Positions 11,115-20,645 are shown, counted from the stretch's first letter. The stretch is DNA of 64,000 nt from Aporhodopirellula rubra (GCF_014192335.1 NZ_JACHXU010000012.1:78656-142655); one strand, 5' to 3'. Notes: a model not told the origin generated them from the sequence alone. A program made the numbers and translations.

Positions 11115-11447
11115 CTATGTTCGTTGAAACCAGATGAATGCTGCAATCAGGCAGACGTTGAGCACGGTGGCGACCCAAAATTGGACGCGAAACGAGACCT
11201 TCTTTGTCTTATGACGAAATTTCTGTGACGCCCACCATGCCCCGGGCCATCCGCCGAGCAACGAGATTAACAACAGCGTGTTTTCCGGAACGCGGGAGTG
11301 CACCGTTCGTCCCGCGTAGTCACGACCGGCCTGTTCGTTCTTTTTGGCCGCTCGTTTGTCCCACCAATAGAAAACAATCGCCACAGCACTGGCGAGAATC
11401 ATTTCAGCGGCGATGATAGGCAGATAGCTCATGGGCACCGAGTCCAT
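11115..11447 (-). CDS. DUF1294 family small membrane protein
   Basis: A 110-residue protein with two or three membrane helices. It carries the DUF1294 signature: FYWWDKRAAKK, then SRVPENTLLLISLLGGWPGA, then FRHKTKKVSFRVQFW. In other bacteria this domain often follows a cold-shock domain; here it stands alone. Its role is unknown. It is transcribed divergently from the helicase gene, whose likely start lies only 33 bp away, so the two promoters must overlap or sit inside the genes. Confidence 0.88.
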   Translation of the reverse strand: MDSVPMSYLPIIAAEMILASAVAIVFYWWDKRAAKKNEQAGRDYAGRTVHSRVPENTLLLISLLGGWPGAWWASQKFRHKTKKVSFRVQFWVATVLNVCLIAAFIWFQRT

Positions 11448-11480
11448 TGTTTCGTTTTAGTCATTGCCCGGACTCTTCGC

Positions 11481-13739
11481 ATGTCGGCACGCTCTCGTAA
11501 AGGTCGATCCGCCACGTCGGACGGCCCTCAAAACCAAAAAACCAACAAAAAACGTGGGAAACTCCACGCCAACAGCCGCGGCGGGCACGAAGTCCGTCTC
11601 GGAAAATCGTCCGACTCGTTCGGCGACGGAATCATCGACGGAAAATCGAGCAAGAAGAAAAAGGGTTCGAAGTCCGCAAAATTGGCGGATGCGTCGGATT
11701 CGCGATCCCAATCGGCACCCTACCCCAACGGTTTGCCCACGGACCGACCGCTCGACGTCAACGACTATTTCGACCAATTGCACCTTTGGCTCGACCTCGA
11801 AGCGGAGGCCGAACGAGCGCGTCTGGCACGGTTGCGTCAGATCCGATCACAACGTGACGTGGAGAGCACCGGACAAGCCATCGTTGGCTTGGACCTCGTC
11901 GACTACCACACCGGATTGGCCGGCCGCTATCTGCTGGACCTCGCCAAACCGTCCGGCGAAGCTCTGCCGATGAACCGATTGAAAGTGGGCTCGCCCGTTG
12001 TTCTGTCCAACGACGCAGACCCATCCGACGAAGGTATCCCAGGCGTGGTCAGTTTTCGAAAGAACTACCAAATCCAAATCGCCACCGAAGTCTTTCCCGA
12101 CCCAGACGCACAAAACGCCAAAACGGGCAAAGCCAGCAAGCACAAACGAGCGTCGATCGGTGAGATTCGATACCGACTCGATATGTCGCCTGACGAAACA
12201 ACTCGCAAACGTCAACTCGCCGCGATGGCGAAAGCACGCGGCGAACGGGGCCGTGGCGGACGACTTCGCGACGTCTTGCTCGGCATCGAATCCCCTCGAT
12301 TCGACGGCAAGAAAATCGATGTGTCCCCTTTACCCGAATCGACGATCGCGGAGGAACGCGCGGACATCGATTTCCGAACGGAATTGAACCCGCCTCAAAA
12401 AGATGCGGTCGCGTTCGCACTGCTCGCCGATGATTTTGCGATCATCCACGGGCCTCCGGGAACCGGCAAGACCACCACTCTCGCCGAAGTGATCTCGCAG
12501 GCAGTCGAGCGAGGTGAGCGTGTTCTCGCGTGTGCGGCCAGCAACACGGCCGTTGACAATTTGCTCGAACGGCTTGAACGGTTGGTGCCCTACGTCGTCC
12601 GTGTCGGACACCCGGCCCGAGTGTTCGAACATCTGCGTGACCTTACTCTCGACGGACAAGTCGAAAAGGATCCTTCGAGTGCGGTCATCAAAGACCTGCG
12701 ACGTGAACTCGAACAACTCCTCCGGTACGCACAGCGGGACACCCGAGGAGGCCGCGCTCGTGGTGAAATGTTCGCCGAGGTGGGCCGCATCCGATCGCAA
12801 ATTCGCTCACTCGAACGGACCATCGTGCGTGGAGTGCTCGATCGCGCGGACGTGATCTGCACCACCACAACGATTGACGAAGAACTGCTCGGCGATGAGC
12901 GGTTCGATCTCATCGTGATCGATGAGGCGTGTCAAAGCACTGAGGGTGGCATGTGGCAGGCGATCCTGCGTGCCGATCGCCTGATCATTGCGGGTGACCA
13001 TTGCCAATTGCCGCCGACCGTCCTGAGCGACGAAGCGGCCGAAATTGGAATGCGTGATTCTCTGATGCAACGACTGGTACATCGCTTCGGCGAACCCGCC
13101 TATCGACGTTTAACGGTTCAGTACCGAATGCACGAATCGATCATGCGATTCAGCAGTGACCATTTCTACGAAGGCTCACTGGTCGCCGACGCATCCGTTC
13201 GCTCTCATCTGCTCTGCGATCTGAAGAACGTCGCCACGACGTCATTGACCGATACGCCTTTGCTGTGGATCGACACCGCGGGTGCGGGATATGAAGAACA
13301 ACTCGAACCGGATGGCCAGAGCAAGCTGAACCCCGGTGAAGCGAACGTGATCGTGGAATTGGTCCGGCAACTCGAAGAAGCGGGCATCGATTCGCACGAA
13401 ATCGCAATCATCGCTCCCTACGCTGCCCAAGTCCGGTTGCTGCGTTCACGTCTGGACATGGACGGACTCGAGATTGATACCGTCGACGGGTTCCAGGGAC
13501 GCGAAAAAGAAGTCGTCTTGTTGACGATGGTTCGCAGCAATCCCGAAGGCATCATCGGTTTCCTCGCCGACCAACGCCGGAGCAACGTCGCCATGACGCG
13601 AGCGAAACGCAAACTGATCATGGTCGGCGATAGCGCGACGCTATGCAGCCATGATTTCTACGCCGACGTCCTGAAATACTTCGAAGACGCGAACGCGTAT
13701 CAAAGCGTGTTTGAATTCCAAACGTTGGTCCCCGAATAG
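11481..13739 (+). CDS. SF1 DNA/RNA helicase, AAA_11/AAA_12 (IGHMBP2/Upf1-like)
   Basis: A 752-residue superfamily 1 helicase. Visible motifs are Walker A GPPGTGKTTT (around residue 325), Walker B VIDEACQ (around 480), motif III GDHCQLPPTV, motif IV QYRMHESIMRF (around 546), motif V TVDGFQGREKEVVL (around 670) and motif VI VAMTRAKRKL. The N-terminal 80 residues are Lys/Ser/Arg-rich; a nucleic-acid-binding beta-barrel region precedes the ATPase core. I chose the ATG at 11481 (MSARSRKGRSATSD) because the longer upstream reading runs back into the divergent DUF1294 gene. The cellular role is unknown: relatives act in replication-linked repair or RNA surveillance. Confidence 0.92.
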   Translation: MSARSRKGRSATSDGPQNQKTNKKRGKLHANSRGGHEVRLGKSSDSFGDGIIDGKSSKKKKGSKSAKLADASDSRSQSAPYPNGLPTDRPLDVNDYFDQLHLWLDLEAEAERARLARLRQIRSQRDVESTGQAIVGLDLVDYHTGLAGRYLLDLAKPSGEALPMNRLKVGSPVVLSNDADPSDEGIPGVVSFRKNYQIQIATEVFPDPDAQNAKTGKASKHKRASIGEIRYRLDMSPDETTRKRQLAAMAKARGERGRGGRLRDVLLGIESPRFDGKKIDVSPLPESTIAEERADIDFRTELNPPQKDAVAFALLADDFAIIHGPPGTGKTTTLAEVISQAVERGERVLACAASNTAVDNLLERLERLVPYVVRVGHPARVFEHLRDLTLDGQVEKDPSSAVIKDLRRELEQLLRYAQRDTRGGRARGEMFAEVGRIRSQIRSLERTIVRGVLDRADVICTTTTIDEELLGDERFDLIVIDEACQSTEGGMWQAILRADRLIIAGDHCQLPPTVLSDEAAEIGMRDSLMQRLVHRFGEPAYRRLTVQYRMHESIMRFSSDHFYEGSLVADASVRSHLLCDLKNVATTSLTDTPLLWIDTAGAGYEEQLEPDGQSKLNPGEANVIVELVRQLEEAGIDSHEIAIIAPYAAQVRLLRSRLDMDGLEIDTVDGFQGREKEVVLLTMVRSNPEGIIGFLADQRRSNVAMTRAKRKLIMVGDSATLCSHDFYADVLKYFEDANAYQSVFEFQTLVPE

Positions 13740-13745
13740 GATCGA

Positions 13746-15074
13746 CTACGGGCGGTCGTCGATCCCCAACTCCAAACGCCCGCGAGCTTCATCGGCCCAT
13801 GGACTGCCCGGCGCGAGTTGCAAAAAACGACGCCAATGCTGTTCCGCTTCAATCGGTCGCCCTAACTGATCGAGCAACCTCGCGAGGTTGTACTGCACGT
13901 CGGGATAGTCATCGTTAAGGGCCAGCGTCCCTTGATAGGCGGCGACGGCGAGTTCCAGTTGCCCGGTTTCGGCGAGTACCCCCGCGAGACTCGAGCGGGC
14001 TTCGACGAAATCCGGGTCGACTTCGATCGCGGCGTAGTATCGCTCTCTCGCGGCGATCATTTCGCCCATGCGATACAACAACTCGCCGATTTGGAAATGC
14101 CAATCCGCTCGCACGCCCTCACGAGCCAGCAACGCGTGATAGCAATCCACCGCGAACGCCAGATCGCCATCGTCTTCGGCCTCGTATGCCGACAACAACA
14201 AATCGTCCTCCGACTCGGCCGCTCCGTTTTCATGGTCTTGTGGAGGAAACGCGAGCACGTCCGACGCTTCGGGATCCGGAAACCGAATCGACACGGTCGG
14301 CTCATCGTCGGAATCTGAATCCTGGTCAACGGACTCCGGTTGGCTGAGCAAATCAAAATCGAATCGCAATTGCCCCCCCGGTTCGATCAACCCTTCGCCC
14401 TGACGCAGCAGAACATGCTTGCCTTCAACCAGGATCGATAATTGATCGAGCGGCCGACGGAGATCGGGAACGATCTCGATTAACTGTAACAATCGACGTT
14501 CGATCGCTTCGGGGCTCGCACCGGACGCGACCCACGCCGCCAGACGTCGCGCCGTGGCGACTTCTTGAAAATCAAAATACGGCAACCGGTGCAGCGTGCG
14601 AACCGGCTTGATCAAACCGCGACGATGCCACCGCCGAATCACGTGGACCGACACCCCGAGTAAATGAGCCAGCATCGCGGGAGTGTGCAGTTTGCGAATC
14701 GAGTGTTCGCTGTCGACGAGTCCTAACCGATGCCAGAGATCGGTCTCGTGCAAAATTTGGGCTTGCCCCATCGGCCCTCGACGTCGGGTTGCCTCGTCGA
14801 TCAATTCCGCCTCCGCCAGCGGTGACTCTTCGGCCCCGATAACGATCCAATCGACCGCCGCCGAATCCGATTCGATCACAACGGCGCCGTAGGATCGCAG
14901 CAGGTTGGCCGCTTCACGACGATTCATTCCACCGAGTCGTCCGACGATTGTGATTCTTCGCCCCTGAAGGCCCTCATCATCGACTTCGTCATCGTTCCCC
15001 GCGACGTCATTCTCATCGAGCGCGAGATCGCCCGGTTCGTCGAAGTCTTCATCGTCGGGATCGAAATCGTTCAT
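13746..15074 (-). CDS. BRCT-MerR-TPR fusion protein
   Basis: A 442-residue protein with three modules. An acidic N-terminus (1-35) is followed by a BRCT-like domain (about 36-112, with GRRITIVGRLGGM and a conserved Trp in VDWIVIG). Next is a MerR-type winged HTH (about 130-200: LAHLLGVSVHVIRRWHRRGL then LPYFDFQEVATARRLAAW) and, after a second acidic linker, TPR repeats (about 295-430). The HTH suggests DNA binding with no visible effector-binding cysteine set. BRCT usually mediates phosphopeptide or DNA-end interactions. The start used is the ATG opening MNDFDPDDEDF; a longer frame upstream reads back towards the CBS gene terminator. It converges with the helicase, with 6 bp between stop codons. 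Confidence 0.85.
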   Translation of the reverse strand: MNDFDPDDEDFDEPGDLALDENDVAGNDDEVDDEGLQGRRITIVGRLGGMNRREAANLLRSYGAVVIESDSAAVDWIVIGAEESPLAEAELIDEATRRRGPMGQAQILHETDLWHRLGLVDSEHSIRKLHTPAMLAHLLGVSVHVIRRWHRRGLIKPVRTLHRLPYFDFQEVATARRLAAWVASGASPEAIERRLLQLIEIVPDLRRPLDQLSILVEGKHVLLRQGEGLIEPGGQLRFDFDLLSQPESVDQDSDSDDEPTVSIRFPDPEASDVLAFPPQDHENGAAESEDDLLLSAYEAEDDGDLAFAVDCYHALLAREGVRADWHFQIGELLYRMGEMIAARERYYAAIEVDPDFVEARSSLAGVLAETGQLELAVAAYQGTLALNDDYPDVQYNLARLLDQLGRPIEAEQHWRRFLQLAPGSPWADEARGRLELGIDDRP

Positions 15075-15173
15075 GCCGCCTATGGTAACAATTTCCGCTA
15101 ACGACAACAGGCTTCGACGCGGCACGACGTTCCCGATATCCAGTTGTTCATGGCTTGCGAACAGCAAATGAAA

Positions 15174-15208
15174 AAACGACCAGCAACGATTGTGTTGCTG
15201 GCCGTTTT
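15174..15208 (-). terminator. Rho-independent terminator of the CBS gene
   Basis: Read on the minus strand, an AAACGGCCAGCAAC arm, a short ACAATC loop and the complementary GTTGCTGGTCGTTT arm are followed by a run of six T. The stem is about 13 bp with one mismatch. It lies about 40 bp beyond the CBS gene stop codon and before the BRCT-MerR-TPR gene, so the two minus-strand genes are probably separate transcripts. Confidence 0.85.
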
Positions 15209-15248
15209 ACTCGCTGGCCGTTATCGGTTCGATAGACGAACGAAAGAC

Positions 15249-15773
15249 TCAGACGCGGCGTTCTTCGCTCGAAAGAATCGCGCTGAAGAAAAGTCCCGAT
15301 GCGGTGTTCGTTTTCTTCGGTGCGTTGAGATGGCTGCGAACAGCTCGCATCACGTCTCGCCGCGAAATCTGTCCACGCAACCGATGGTTCTCGTCGAGAA
15401 CTGGCAATCGGCGACAGGCCGCGTTCAAGAACGTTTGTGCGATCGTCAACAAATCGGTTTCTTCGCCGATGGTTGGCGGGTCGGCGTCGATCAACGAAAT
15501 CACATCGGTACTCGGCATCCCGTCATACGCCATCGAAACGACAAACCGCATGCAAGATTTCTCCGAAAAGATCCCCAAAAACTTGCCGTCCTCGTCGACG
15601 ACAGGCGCACCCGATATCCGATTGCGTAGCAAAACATCGAGTGCTTCCAGGGCATCCATCGCCGGATCAAGTGTGATCAAATTCCGGACCATCATCTCAC
15701 GGGCCGTTACCGCCGGCATCGCGGAGGGATCCATAACGGGAGCATGGGTAGTGCCCATAGTTTTTGTCATCAT
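15249..15773 (-). CDS. CBS-domain pair protein
   Basis: A stand-alone pair of CBS domains (about 174 residues), normally a sensor of adenine nucleotides or other small ligands. The first domain starts at AREMMVRNLITLDPAMDALEAL and contains ISGAPVVDEDGKFLGIFSEK. The second contains DLLTIAQTFLNAACRRLPVLDEN and GQISRRDVMRAV. No catalytic domain is attached. I chose the tandem Met codons (MMTKTMGTTHAP) as start; an upstream extension is possible but reads as non-coding. It has its own terminator downstream. The regulatory partner is not evident from the neighbours. Confidence 0.85.
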   Translation of the reverse strand: MMTKTMGTTHAPVMDPSAMPAVTAREMMVRNLITLDPAMDALEALDVLLRNRISGAPVVDEDGKFLGIFSEKSCMRFVVSMAYDGMPSTDVISLIDADPPTIGEETDLLTIAQTFLNAACRRLPVLDENHRLRGQISRRDVMRAVRSHLNAPKKTNTASGLFFSAILSSEERRV

Positions 15774-16083
15774 TTGTCTCCAAAGCGTGGAAGATTTGAA
15801 TAGAGGCACGCCGTGGTGAACCAGTGTGCCCGTGACGAGTGTCAATTGGCTGTCACCAATCTGATACGTCGAAACCACAACAGTCAAGGAATTTCTTTGA
15901 TCATTTCACGCAGCCCGCGTTAACATAGAAACACTGCTGAGAAAGCCGCATTTTTCACAATCTCGGTCTGACCTCGCTTTTTGCGAGCAAATCCGTCACA
16001 ACAGTGGGGTGCCACGCCGCAACACCGATACGGTTGGCCGATTATGTGAAACATGTCACGAACCGATCCTTGGAGAGAACAGA

Positions 16084-16563
16084 ATGCTCGGTCGATGGGT
16101 GGAATTCGAATTCGATTGTTTGCCATTGCGTAGTGTCGGTCGCCTGGACGTGCCATTGGACGCGTCACCGGCGTACGAGGCATTCGTGCTGCGAGTCAAA
16201 GCCGCAGTGGCGAAACATGGGATGCACAACTCGTACTATTTGCATCACGCCGTGTGTCGTTATTACTTGACCAACGACCCCAAAAACGGTCGCGTCGAGT
16301 TCGCCGTCGAAGGCGTCGTTTTGACCGGAGAGAACGACCTGAAGACGCGAGCGGTCGATCTCACGATCACACTCGGCAAGGAAACCTGCCCGTGGCTCAA
16401 CGAGCCCGCAGTCGAGTTCCTCGCCGAATCCGTCAAACATGCCGTCGCGACCGAATTTGACCGCTATATCCAAGCCGGCGATCTCACCAAAACCAAAGAA
16501 CGCATCGCCGCGATGCAGGAACAGATCGAACAGGGCGAAGGTTTCCAAGCGATGTATTTGTGA
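16084..16563 (+). CDS. Conserved small protein of unknown function
   Basis: A soluble protein of about 159 residues, rich in aromatic and charged residues, with no signal peptide or membrane segment. It has an N-terminal strand-rich part (MLGRWVEFEFDCLPLRSVGR) and a helix-rich C-terminus ending in an amphipathic coiled stretch (KTKERIAAMQEQIEQGEG). I chose the ATG at 16084 because GGAGAG sits about 8 bp upstream; the frame can extend to 16009. I do not recognise the family. It lies 157 bp before the flagellar operon on the same strand but has no visible flagellar signature. Confidence 0.75.
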   Translation: MLGRWVEFEFDCLPLRSVGRLDVPLDASPAYEAFVLRVKAAVAKHGMHNSYYLHHAVCRYYLTNDPKNGRVEFAVEGVVLTGENDLKTRAVDLTITLGKETCPWLNEPAVEFLAESVKHAVATEFDRYIQAGDLTKTKERIAAMQEQIEQGEGFQAMYL

Positions 16564-16719
16564 GAGGGAAGGGTTGCAGCTGACAGGCTACAGGTGAAAC
16601 TCCCGCAACGCGCAACCTGTCACTCCCAAAACCTCTCTTCCATTGCCCCGGCAAATTATCGTATCGACTTGAGCGTGACTTCTTATTTTTCTTCACGCCA
16701 AGCTTGAACCGGTGGCATC

Positions 16720-17472
16720 ATGCCTTACGGGGTTTACCTTTCGGCGGCTGGGGCGCAGGCTCAGAGCCACCGACTGCAGCAGGTCAGCAATAATCTCGCC
16801 AACGTTGAAACCCCCGGTTTCAAACCGAGCGAGACGATTCTGCAGGCACGTTTTTCCGAATTGATCGAACAGGGTGCCGTTTCACCCGGTCTCGGTGGTG
16901 CCGACGATATCGGTGGCGGCGTGACGATCCAGGCCGAACAGACTCAATTCAAAGTCGGCGCGATCCGCACTACCGGCCGTGAAACTGACTTCGCGATCCA
17001 CGATAAAGACAGCTTCTTCGTGCTCCAACGCGGGGACCAGCAACTGCTCTCTCGGGCGGGCGACTTCCTTTTCGACAACACGGGCAAACTGGTCAACTCC
17101 GGCGGCGACCTCGTTCTCGGCAGCGACGGGAACCCGATCCAAATCGATCCCAAAAAATCATTCCAAGTCGGCCCCCAAGGCCGTATCCACCAGGCCGGCG
17201 CCTCCCGCGAATTGATGCTCGCTCGCCCCAGGAACCTGGGTGATTTAGCGAATGTCGGGGGCAACCTGTTTCGCCCACTGGCAGAGTTTGATCTTGCCCC
17301 ATCGAACGAAAGAAACGTAATAGCCGGATCATTAGAACACTCCGCCGTCAGCCCCACGGGCACGATGATGGAGATGATCGAAACGACGCGTGCGTTCGAA
17401 GCCAACGTTCAAATGATCAAGAACCAAGACAGTGTGATGGGCAGCCTTATCGGTCGGGTGCTCAAGAGTTAA
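16720..17472 (+). CDS. flgF: Flagellar basal-body rod protein FlgF
   Basis: A 250-residue rod protein. The N-terminal flagellar motif reads SHRLQQVSNNLANVETPGFK, followed by a FlgE/F/G-type beta domain (DFAIHDKDSFFVLQRG, LLSRAGDFLFDNTGKLV) and the C-terminal helix motif MMEMIETTRAFEANVQMIKNQD. It is exported without a cleaved signal by the flagellar type III system and builds the proximal rod. It is the first gene of a seven-gene flagellar operon and is followed by flgG. FlgF rather than FlgG is inferred from its shorter, more divergent core and its position. Confidence 0.9.
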   Translation: MPYGVYLSAAGAQAQSHRLQQVSNNLANVETPGFKPSETILQARFSELIEQGAVSPGLGGADDIGGGVTIQAEQTQFKVGAIRTTGRETDFAIHDKDSFFVLQRGDQQLLSRAGDFLFDNTGKLVNSGGDLVLGSDGNPIQIDPKKSFQVGPQGRIHQAGASRELMLARPRNLGDLANVGGNLFRPLAEFDLAPSNERNVIAGSLEHSAVSPTGTMMEMIETTRAFEANVQMIKNQDSVMGSLIGRVLKS

Positions 17473-17605
17473 CGACGCCGAGGCGATGGCTCTTTCGCTC
17501 ACGCAATCGGAATCCGTGTGAAACATCAGTCCCCCGCCTTTTACTCCAATCACCCCGCACTAACGCCCAAACCGCGACGAACAAACTTAACGAGGAATCG
17601 GTCCC

Positions 17606-18409
17606 ATGAGTGTCCAAACGCTTTATACCGCCGCCACCGGCATGGAGGCGATGCAGACGAAACTCGACGTCATCGCCAACAACCTCGCCAACATCAACAC
17701 GACCGGCTTCAAGAAAGATCGCGCGAACTTCGAAGATCTGCTGTACCGCACGGAGGTCTATCCGGGTATCCAAGACGCGACCCAAACCCCGACCGCCGTC
17801 GGCACCCAAGTCGGTCTCGGTGTTCGCGTTACCAGCACGCAAACCGATCATCGACAAGGCACGTTGCAACAAACCGGACGTGACCTCGATGTTGCCATCC
17901 AAGGCGGCGGATTCTTCAAAGTCGTCGATCCGTCGAGCCAAGACAACATGTACACGCGGGCGGGCAACTTTGACATCAACGCCAACGGCCAACTCGTCAT
18001 CGGTTCGGCACAAACAGGACGCCTGCTCGATCCGCCGATCACGATCCCGACCGATGCGACGGCCGTCGTCATCAACGCCAACGGCGAAGTCCTCGTCCGC
18101 CAACCCGGTCAAACGGAACTGGCGAACCAAGGCCAACTGCAGCTCGCCAGCTTCATCAACCCGGACGGTTTGCTGAAGGTCGGCGAGAACATGTACACGA
18201 TCACCGACGCCTCCGGCCCCGAACAACTCAACAATCCAGGCACCGATGGACTCGGCGTTTTACGACAAGGAAACCTCGAAGCCTCCAACGTCGAACCGGT
18301 CCAAGAACTCATCGACCTGATCACCACCCAACGCGCGTTTGAGCTCAACAGCCAAGCCGTCCAGGCGGGCGATCAAATCATGCAAAACATCTCTAACCTC
18401 CGTCGTTAA
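17606..18409 (+). CDS. flgG: Flagellar distal rod protein FlgG
   Basis: A 267-residue protein of close to standard FlgG length (260 in enteric bacteria). It has the N-terminal MEAMQTKLDVIANNLANINT motif, GRDLDVAIQGGGFFKVVDP, TRAGNFDINANGQLV and the C-terminal NVEPVQELIDLITTQRAFEL helix. It forms the distal rod through the P and L rings, both of which are encoded just downstream (flgI, flgH). It lies 133 bp after flgF and only 5-11 bp before flgA. Confidence 0.95.
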   Translation: MSVQTLYTAATGMEAMQTKLDVIANNLANINTTGFKKDRANFEDLLYRTEVYPGIQDATQTPTAVGTQVGLGVRVTSTQTDHRQGTLQQTGRDLDVAIQGGGFFKVVDPSSQDNMYTRAGNFDINANGQLVIGSAQTGRLLDPPITIPTDATAVVINANGEVLVRQPGQTELANQGQLQLASFINPDGLLKVGENMYTITDASGPEQLNNPGTDGLGVLRQGNLEASNVEPVQELIDLITTQRAFELNSQAVQAGDQIMQNISNLRR

Positions 18410-18414
18410 TACCG

Positions 18415-19776
18415 TTGTCCGTGTATCGCAGCCTGCCGGCCCTCGCTCGTCAACTCATGCAACCTGAGTCGATCGCTGCATGCGCCGCATCGTTGCTGTT
18501 CCTGCTGGCCATGGTCTACGGCGCATCCCCCGCCCATGGGCAGTCGCCCCTCGACAACGAAGTCACCACACCACTGTATTCGTCACATCGCGGGTCGGTT
18601 TCGATTGTCCCGAACGTGTCCGCTGAATCCAACGATTCGTCACCCCGCGTCGGCACCATTGACGCGAACACGCGGTGGCAATTCGTAACTCGTGAGGACG
18701 TTTCGATTACCGGATCGATCATCCGTCTCCAAGACGTGATCCGGCCCCTCGAATCAAACCTCGTCGCATGGCAACGGCTCGCCGAATCGACAATCGGTTT
18801 GATGCCCGCCGACGGCAGCGACGCGAAGATCTCACGCGACCGGCTTGCCGACCTGATCTCACGCGCCGCCGCAACGCCGGGCCGCATCAAGATCTACGGT
18901 CCCGAGACCATCCTCATTCGTCACTCGCGTCAAGCCACGGAAGCAAACGCTCCCAAGATCATTCGCACCGGATTCGCGTCGGAATCCGATGCAAACGGAA
19001 ACGAAGTCAGCATGGTTTCCGCGACTGACGACGTGGATGCCGCTCCTCCGGTCGATCCGGACGTGCTCGAACGGATCCAACAATACATTTTGGCGATCAT
19101 TCGCAACCAATATCGAGACCTTCACGAGGGATTCGATATCGATATCCAGTTCGATCCCGCTCAACTCGCATTGCTAAGCGAGACGCAAGGGATCAGGCAT
19201 CTTTCTTTCCCGGGCGATGTTCCCGTTTGGTCGAACAACTCGACCGACCCGATTGAGATTGAGGTGCGTGTCCACGGCCGCGCCGTCGGTGAAGATTGCC
19301 AAGGAATTGCTCGCCTAATACTGACTCCTTATCCAGGTGTCGTGACCGCCCGGCAATCACTCCGTCGCGGTCAGCGTGTCACTCGCAGCGATCTACAGTA
19401 TCGTCCGTACTCCGCCGAAGGCATCTCGCTGCCCGACGACGTCGTTCTTTATCCAGATAACATTATCGATATGGAAGTCGTGGGTCTGGTCCGCGGCAAC
19501 GTTCCATTGTTCCAATCCGCCTTCGCTGCCCCGCGCGTGATCCGTCGCGGCGACCTCCTCGAAGTCCAAGTCGGAGGCGGCGGCATTCGCGTCACCACGG
19601 GTGCCAAATCGCTCTCTGACGGAGCGGTTGGCGAATTGATCGAAATTGAAACCATCAGTCCGAAACGTCGTCTCCTCGCGAAAGTCGTTCACTCGTCGCT
19701 AGTCGAGGTTATGACGCAGGCTCCGCAAGTTCGATCCGAGCGTTCAACTCCCTCCAACGCCACGGCCCAGCGATGA
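18415..19776 (+). CDS. flgA: P-ring assembly chaperone FlgA (SAF domain)
   Basis: A 453-residue periplasmic protein, about twice the length of enteric FlgA. The signal sequence is hydrophobic (IAACAASLLFLLAMVYG) and ends near PAHGQS. The C-terminal half contains the SAF module (TARQSLRRGQRVTRSDLQYR) and the terminal FlgA domain with VIRRGDLLEVQVGGGGIRV and a GELIEIETISPKRRLLAKV segment. The N-terminal 200 residues beyond the usual domain include a region on promoter-proximal ordinals typical of long FlgA proteins. The start is TTG at 18415 or GTG at 18421, both in frame. The stop overlaps flgH by ATGA. Confidence 0.88.
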   Translation: MSVYRSLPALARQLMQPESIAACAASLLFLLAMVYGASPAHGQSPLDNEVTTPLYSSHRGSVSIVPNVSAESNDSSPRVGTIDANTRWQFVTREDVSITGSIIRLQDVIRPLESNLVAWQRLAESTIGLMPADGSDAKISRDRLADLISRAAATPGRIKIYGPETILIRHSRQATEANAPKIIRTGFASESDANGNEVSMVSATDDVDAAPPVDPDVLERIQQYILAIIRNQYRDLHEGFDIDIQFDPAQLALLSETQGIRHLSFPGDVPVWSNNSTDPIEIEVRVHGRAVGEDCQGIARLILTPYPGVVTARQSLRRGQRVTRSDLQYRPYSAEGISLPDDVVLYPDNIIDMEVVGLVRGNVPLFQSAFAAPRVIRRGDLLEVQVGGGGIRVTTGAKSLSDGAVGELIEIETISPKRRLLAKVVHSSLVEVMTQAPQVRSERSTPSNATAQR

Positions 19777-20615
19777 CATACCTTACCTTTGCTGCCCCAC
19801 TCGTCTTCGTCGTCGCCATGACTTGGACCGCCGCCCCCGTATCGGCGCAAAACTCGTCGCTACTGCATGCCGCTGCGCCGGAGATGATCCCGACCCCCAG
19901 TGCGATCGCCCAACGTGCAGCGTCAACGAACGCTCCGGGCGGCCCGGGTGGCCCCGAAAACAACGCAAGCGGCGCCGTCGTGCCTCCCGAATTTGTCGTT
20001 TCGGCACCTGGCCCGCTTAACAACGCTTCACCACGTGGACTGCCTAACCACAACCCAGCCGTTGGTCTGCAGGGCGTCAGTTGGACGTACCAGCAAGCTC
20101 CTCCGCTGCGGCAATTTCGAATTCAAGACATTGTCACGATTCGCGTTGACGAAATCACGCGAATGCAGGCCGAAGGCGAATCAGAAAAGCGTCGCAACTC
20201 GATCTTCTCAGCCGTCCTTTCGGATTGGATCAAACTCACCATGCGAGGCCTGATTCCCGATCCACAGGAAGACGGTGACCCGACCGTCGCTGCCTCTTCA
20301 CAATCCAATTTCCGTGCCGAAGCGAGCGTTGGATCTCGTGAATCGTTGACCTTCAACGTTGCCGCTCGGATCGTCGACATTCGCCCCAATGGGAACCTCG
20401 TTCTCGAAGCCCGCAAAAAATTCCGACACAACGACAACCTTTGGGAAACCTCACTGTCGGGAATTTGCCGCGCCCAAGACATCGGTCCCGACAACGTCGT
20501 CCTAAGCAAAGATCTCATCGACCTTGAGATTCTCAAGGAAGATCGCGGTCAACTGCGTGACGGATACCAGCGAGGTTGGTTCCAAAAAGCCATGGACCGG
20601 ATCAAGCCGTTCTGA
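19773..20615 (+). CDS. flgH: Flagellar L-ring protein FlgH
   Basis: A 280-residue outer membrane ring subunit. The FlgH core is visible from RQFRIQDIVTIRVDEITRMQ through SLTFNVAARIVDIRPNGNLV and an ISGICRAQDI-like segment (read here as LSGICRAQDIGPDNVVLS). The signal sequence ends at APVSAQNSS. Unlike enteric FlgH there is no lipobox cysteine, so it should be cleaved by signal peptidase I rather than lipidated. A Pro/Gly/Ala-rich spacer (about residues 45-95) precedes the core. It is translationally coupled to flgA by a 4-bp overlap. Confidence 0.92.
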   Translation: MTYLTFAAPLVFVVAMTWTAAPVSAQNSSLLHAAAPEMIPTPSAIAQRAASTNAPGGPGGPENNASGAVVPPEFVVSAPGPLNNASPRGLPNHNPAVGLQGVSWTYQQAPPLRQFRIQDIVTIRVDEITRMQAEGESEKRRNSIFSAVLSDWIKLTMRGLIPDPQEDGDPTVAASSQSNFRAEASVGSRESLTFNVAARIVDIRPNGNLVLEARKKFRHNDNLWETSLSGICRAQDIGPDNVVLSKDLIDLEILKEDRGQLRDGYQRGWFQKAMDRIKPF

Positions 20616-20645
20616 CCTCGCTGACGAACTCGCTCCCCCTCGCAA

